Shown in pieces: positions 63,164 to 64,000 of a DNA stretch of 64,000 bases (its first letter is position 1; every line of letters begins with the position of its first letter). The DNA lies in the NCBI RefSeq assembly GCF_048771995.1, contig NC_133034.1, positions 885,501 through 949,500 on the forward strand, read 5' to 3'. The notes beneath the pieces were generated by a model. The model saw only the letters and a list, made by a program, of their open reading frames with translations, was not told the origin of the DNA and did not search any database. Made by a program: the position numbers and the translations under genes. The stretch comes from Taeniopygia guttata (lineage: Eukaryota > Chordata > Aves > Passeriformes > Estrildidae).

Positions 63164-63734
63164 ATGGAACATGGAACATGAAATGTGGAATATGGAATAT
63201 GGAAAGTGGAATGTGGGATATGGAATATGGAATATGGAATATGGAATGTGGTATATGGAATATGGAATATGGAATGTGAAATGTGGCATATGGAATATGG
63301 AACATGGAATGTGGAATATGGAATATGGAACGTGGAATGTGGGATATGAAATATGGAATATGGAATATGAAATATGGAATATGGAATGTGGGATATGGAA
63401 TATGGAATGTGGAATGTGGAATATGGAATATGGAATGTGAAATGTCGAATATGGAATCTGGAATATGGAATCTGGAATATGGAATGTGGAATGTGGGATA
63501 TGGAATGCGGAATGTGGAATGTGGAATATGGAATATGGAATGTGAAATGTGGAATACGGAATATGGAATAGGAAATAAATATGGAATATGGAATATGGAA
63601 TGTGAAATGTGGAATATGGAACAGGAAATATGGCATATGGCATATGGAATATTGAATATGGAATATGGAATATGGAATATGGAATATGGAATACGGAATG
63701 AGGAATATGGCATAGGAAATATGGAATGTGGAAT
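63164..63734. repeat. 7-bp satellite array (GGAATAT/GGAATGT)
   Basis: About 571 bp made of roughly 80 seven-base units, mostly TATGGAA and TGTGGAA, with GAAATGT, GGGATAT and GGAACAT variants. Runs of 14 bp (GGAATATGGAATGT) form a looser higher-order pattern. Seven is not a multiple of three, so each frame cycles through the unit every 21 bp and gives seven-residue repeats (for example GIWNMEY on plus and FHIPYSI on minus). Few stops arise, so long frames exist on both strands. These are not genes. The array ends sharply at GAATTC near 63735. Confidence 0.95.
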
Positions 63735-64000
63735 TCATTTGGGCCACTGCAAGGGCTGAAGGCTTCTCTCCACCTTTCTCATCAAGTTCTGGTCTCTACC
63801 ACACAAAGAAATTGAGAAAGTGAACCCAAACCTTATGTTTCAAGACAGACAAAAATGAAAAAGCTTTTACCTTCCACCATTTTCTGACTGAATTTCAATT
63901 ATTTTTCAATCAAAAACTTGATCATGTTCATTCATAAGCAGTGCACATGTTGAAAATTTTTGCCATTTCCTTTCAGTTGTAGCACAGCAGCTTTTCTGTT
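63735..64000. other. No gene recognised
   Basis: AT-rich flank to the right of the satellite. No feature seen. Confidence 0.5.

Noticed and set aside
63033..63759. Frames of 135 to 223 codons with repeated NME/IWN or FHIPYS units
   Set aside because: They are translations of the 7-bp satellite. They exist in several frames and on both strands, so there is no evidence of a protein.
1..64000. CRISPR array, rRNA or tRNA genes
   Set aside because: The tandem arrays present have no spacer structure and the genome is vertebrate. The only tRNA-like match is the 18-base retroviral primer site.

Overview
This window looks like non-coding DNA from a bird nuclear genome, most likely a songbird. The evidence is AT-rich sequence with no dense gene structure, two fragments ending in the avian CR1 LINE 3' signature (about 0.9 and 37.5 kb), several solo-LTR-like blocks, many A-rich or CAAAA-rich low-complexity tracts, and one sharp CpG island. 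Species and chromosome cannot be read from the sequence alone.

Layout. Positions 1-7.85 kb hold no gene I can recognise, only a CR1 scrap. Positions 7855-14571 are a nearly intact insertion, but a badly broken coding unit: a class I (gammaretrovirus-like) endogenous retrovirus on the minus strand. It has two 463-bp LTRs, a 4-bp CATA target duplication, a tRNA-His primer binding site, a polypurine tract, and remnants of gag, pol and env. Its interior is rearranged. A 21-bp minisatellite lies between the gag matrix start and a capsid scrap. The capsid scrap runs directly into the end of the reverse-transcriptase domain, so the gag end, protease and most of RT are missing. A separate 0.9-kb element with inverted ends is nested in RT, and env surface coding jumps straight to the env cytoplasmic tail, which reads into the LTR.

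Positions 14.6-26.4 kb are featureless apart from homopolymers and a solo-LTR-like block at 23.1-23.3 kb. Positions 26.39-27.25 kb are a CpG island that is probably a promoter with a first exon. The best coding candidate is a short minus-strand signal-peptide exon at 26892-26980, whose gene I do not recognise. If that is right, the retrovirus and everything left of it may lie in the first intron of that gene, in the same orientation. Positions 27.3-64 kb hold a CR1 3' end (37.5 kb), a diverged direct duplication of about 220 bp (40.7 and 43.1 kb), a second LTR-like block related to the 23-kb one (45.0 kb), a 0.9-kb GC-rich island that is either an LTR or a promoter (45.6-46.5 kb), another LTR-like block (59.6-60.0 kb), a GAAAGGAA-type microsatellite (61.5 kb) and a 571-bp array of 7-bp GGAATAT-type units (63.2-63.7 kb).

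Nothing here works together as a gene system. The functional content is probably one promoter plus introns or intergenic DNA, and the interest lies in the layered mobile-element history. I found no tRNA or rRNA gene, no CRISPR array and no convincing multi-exon coding gene.
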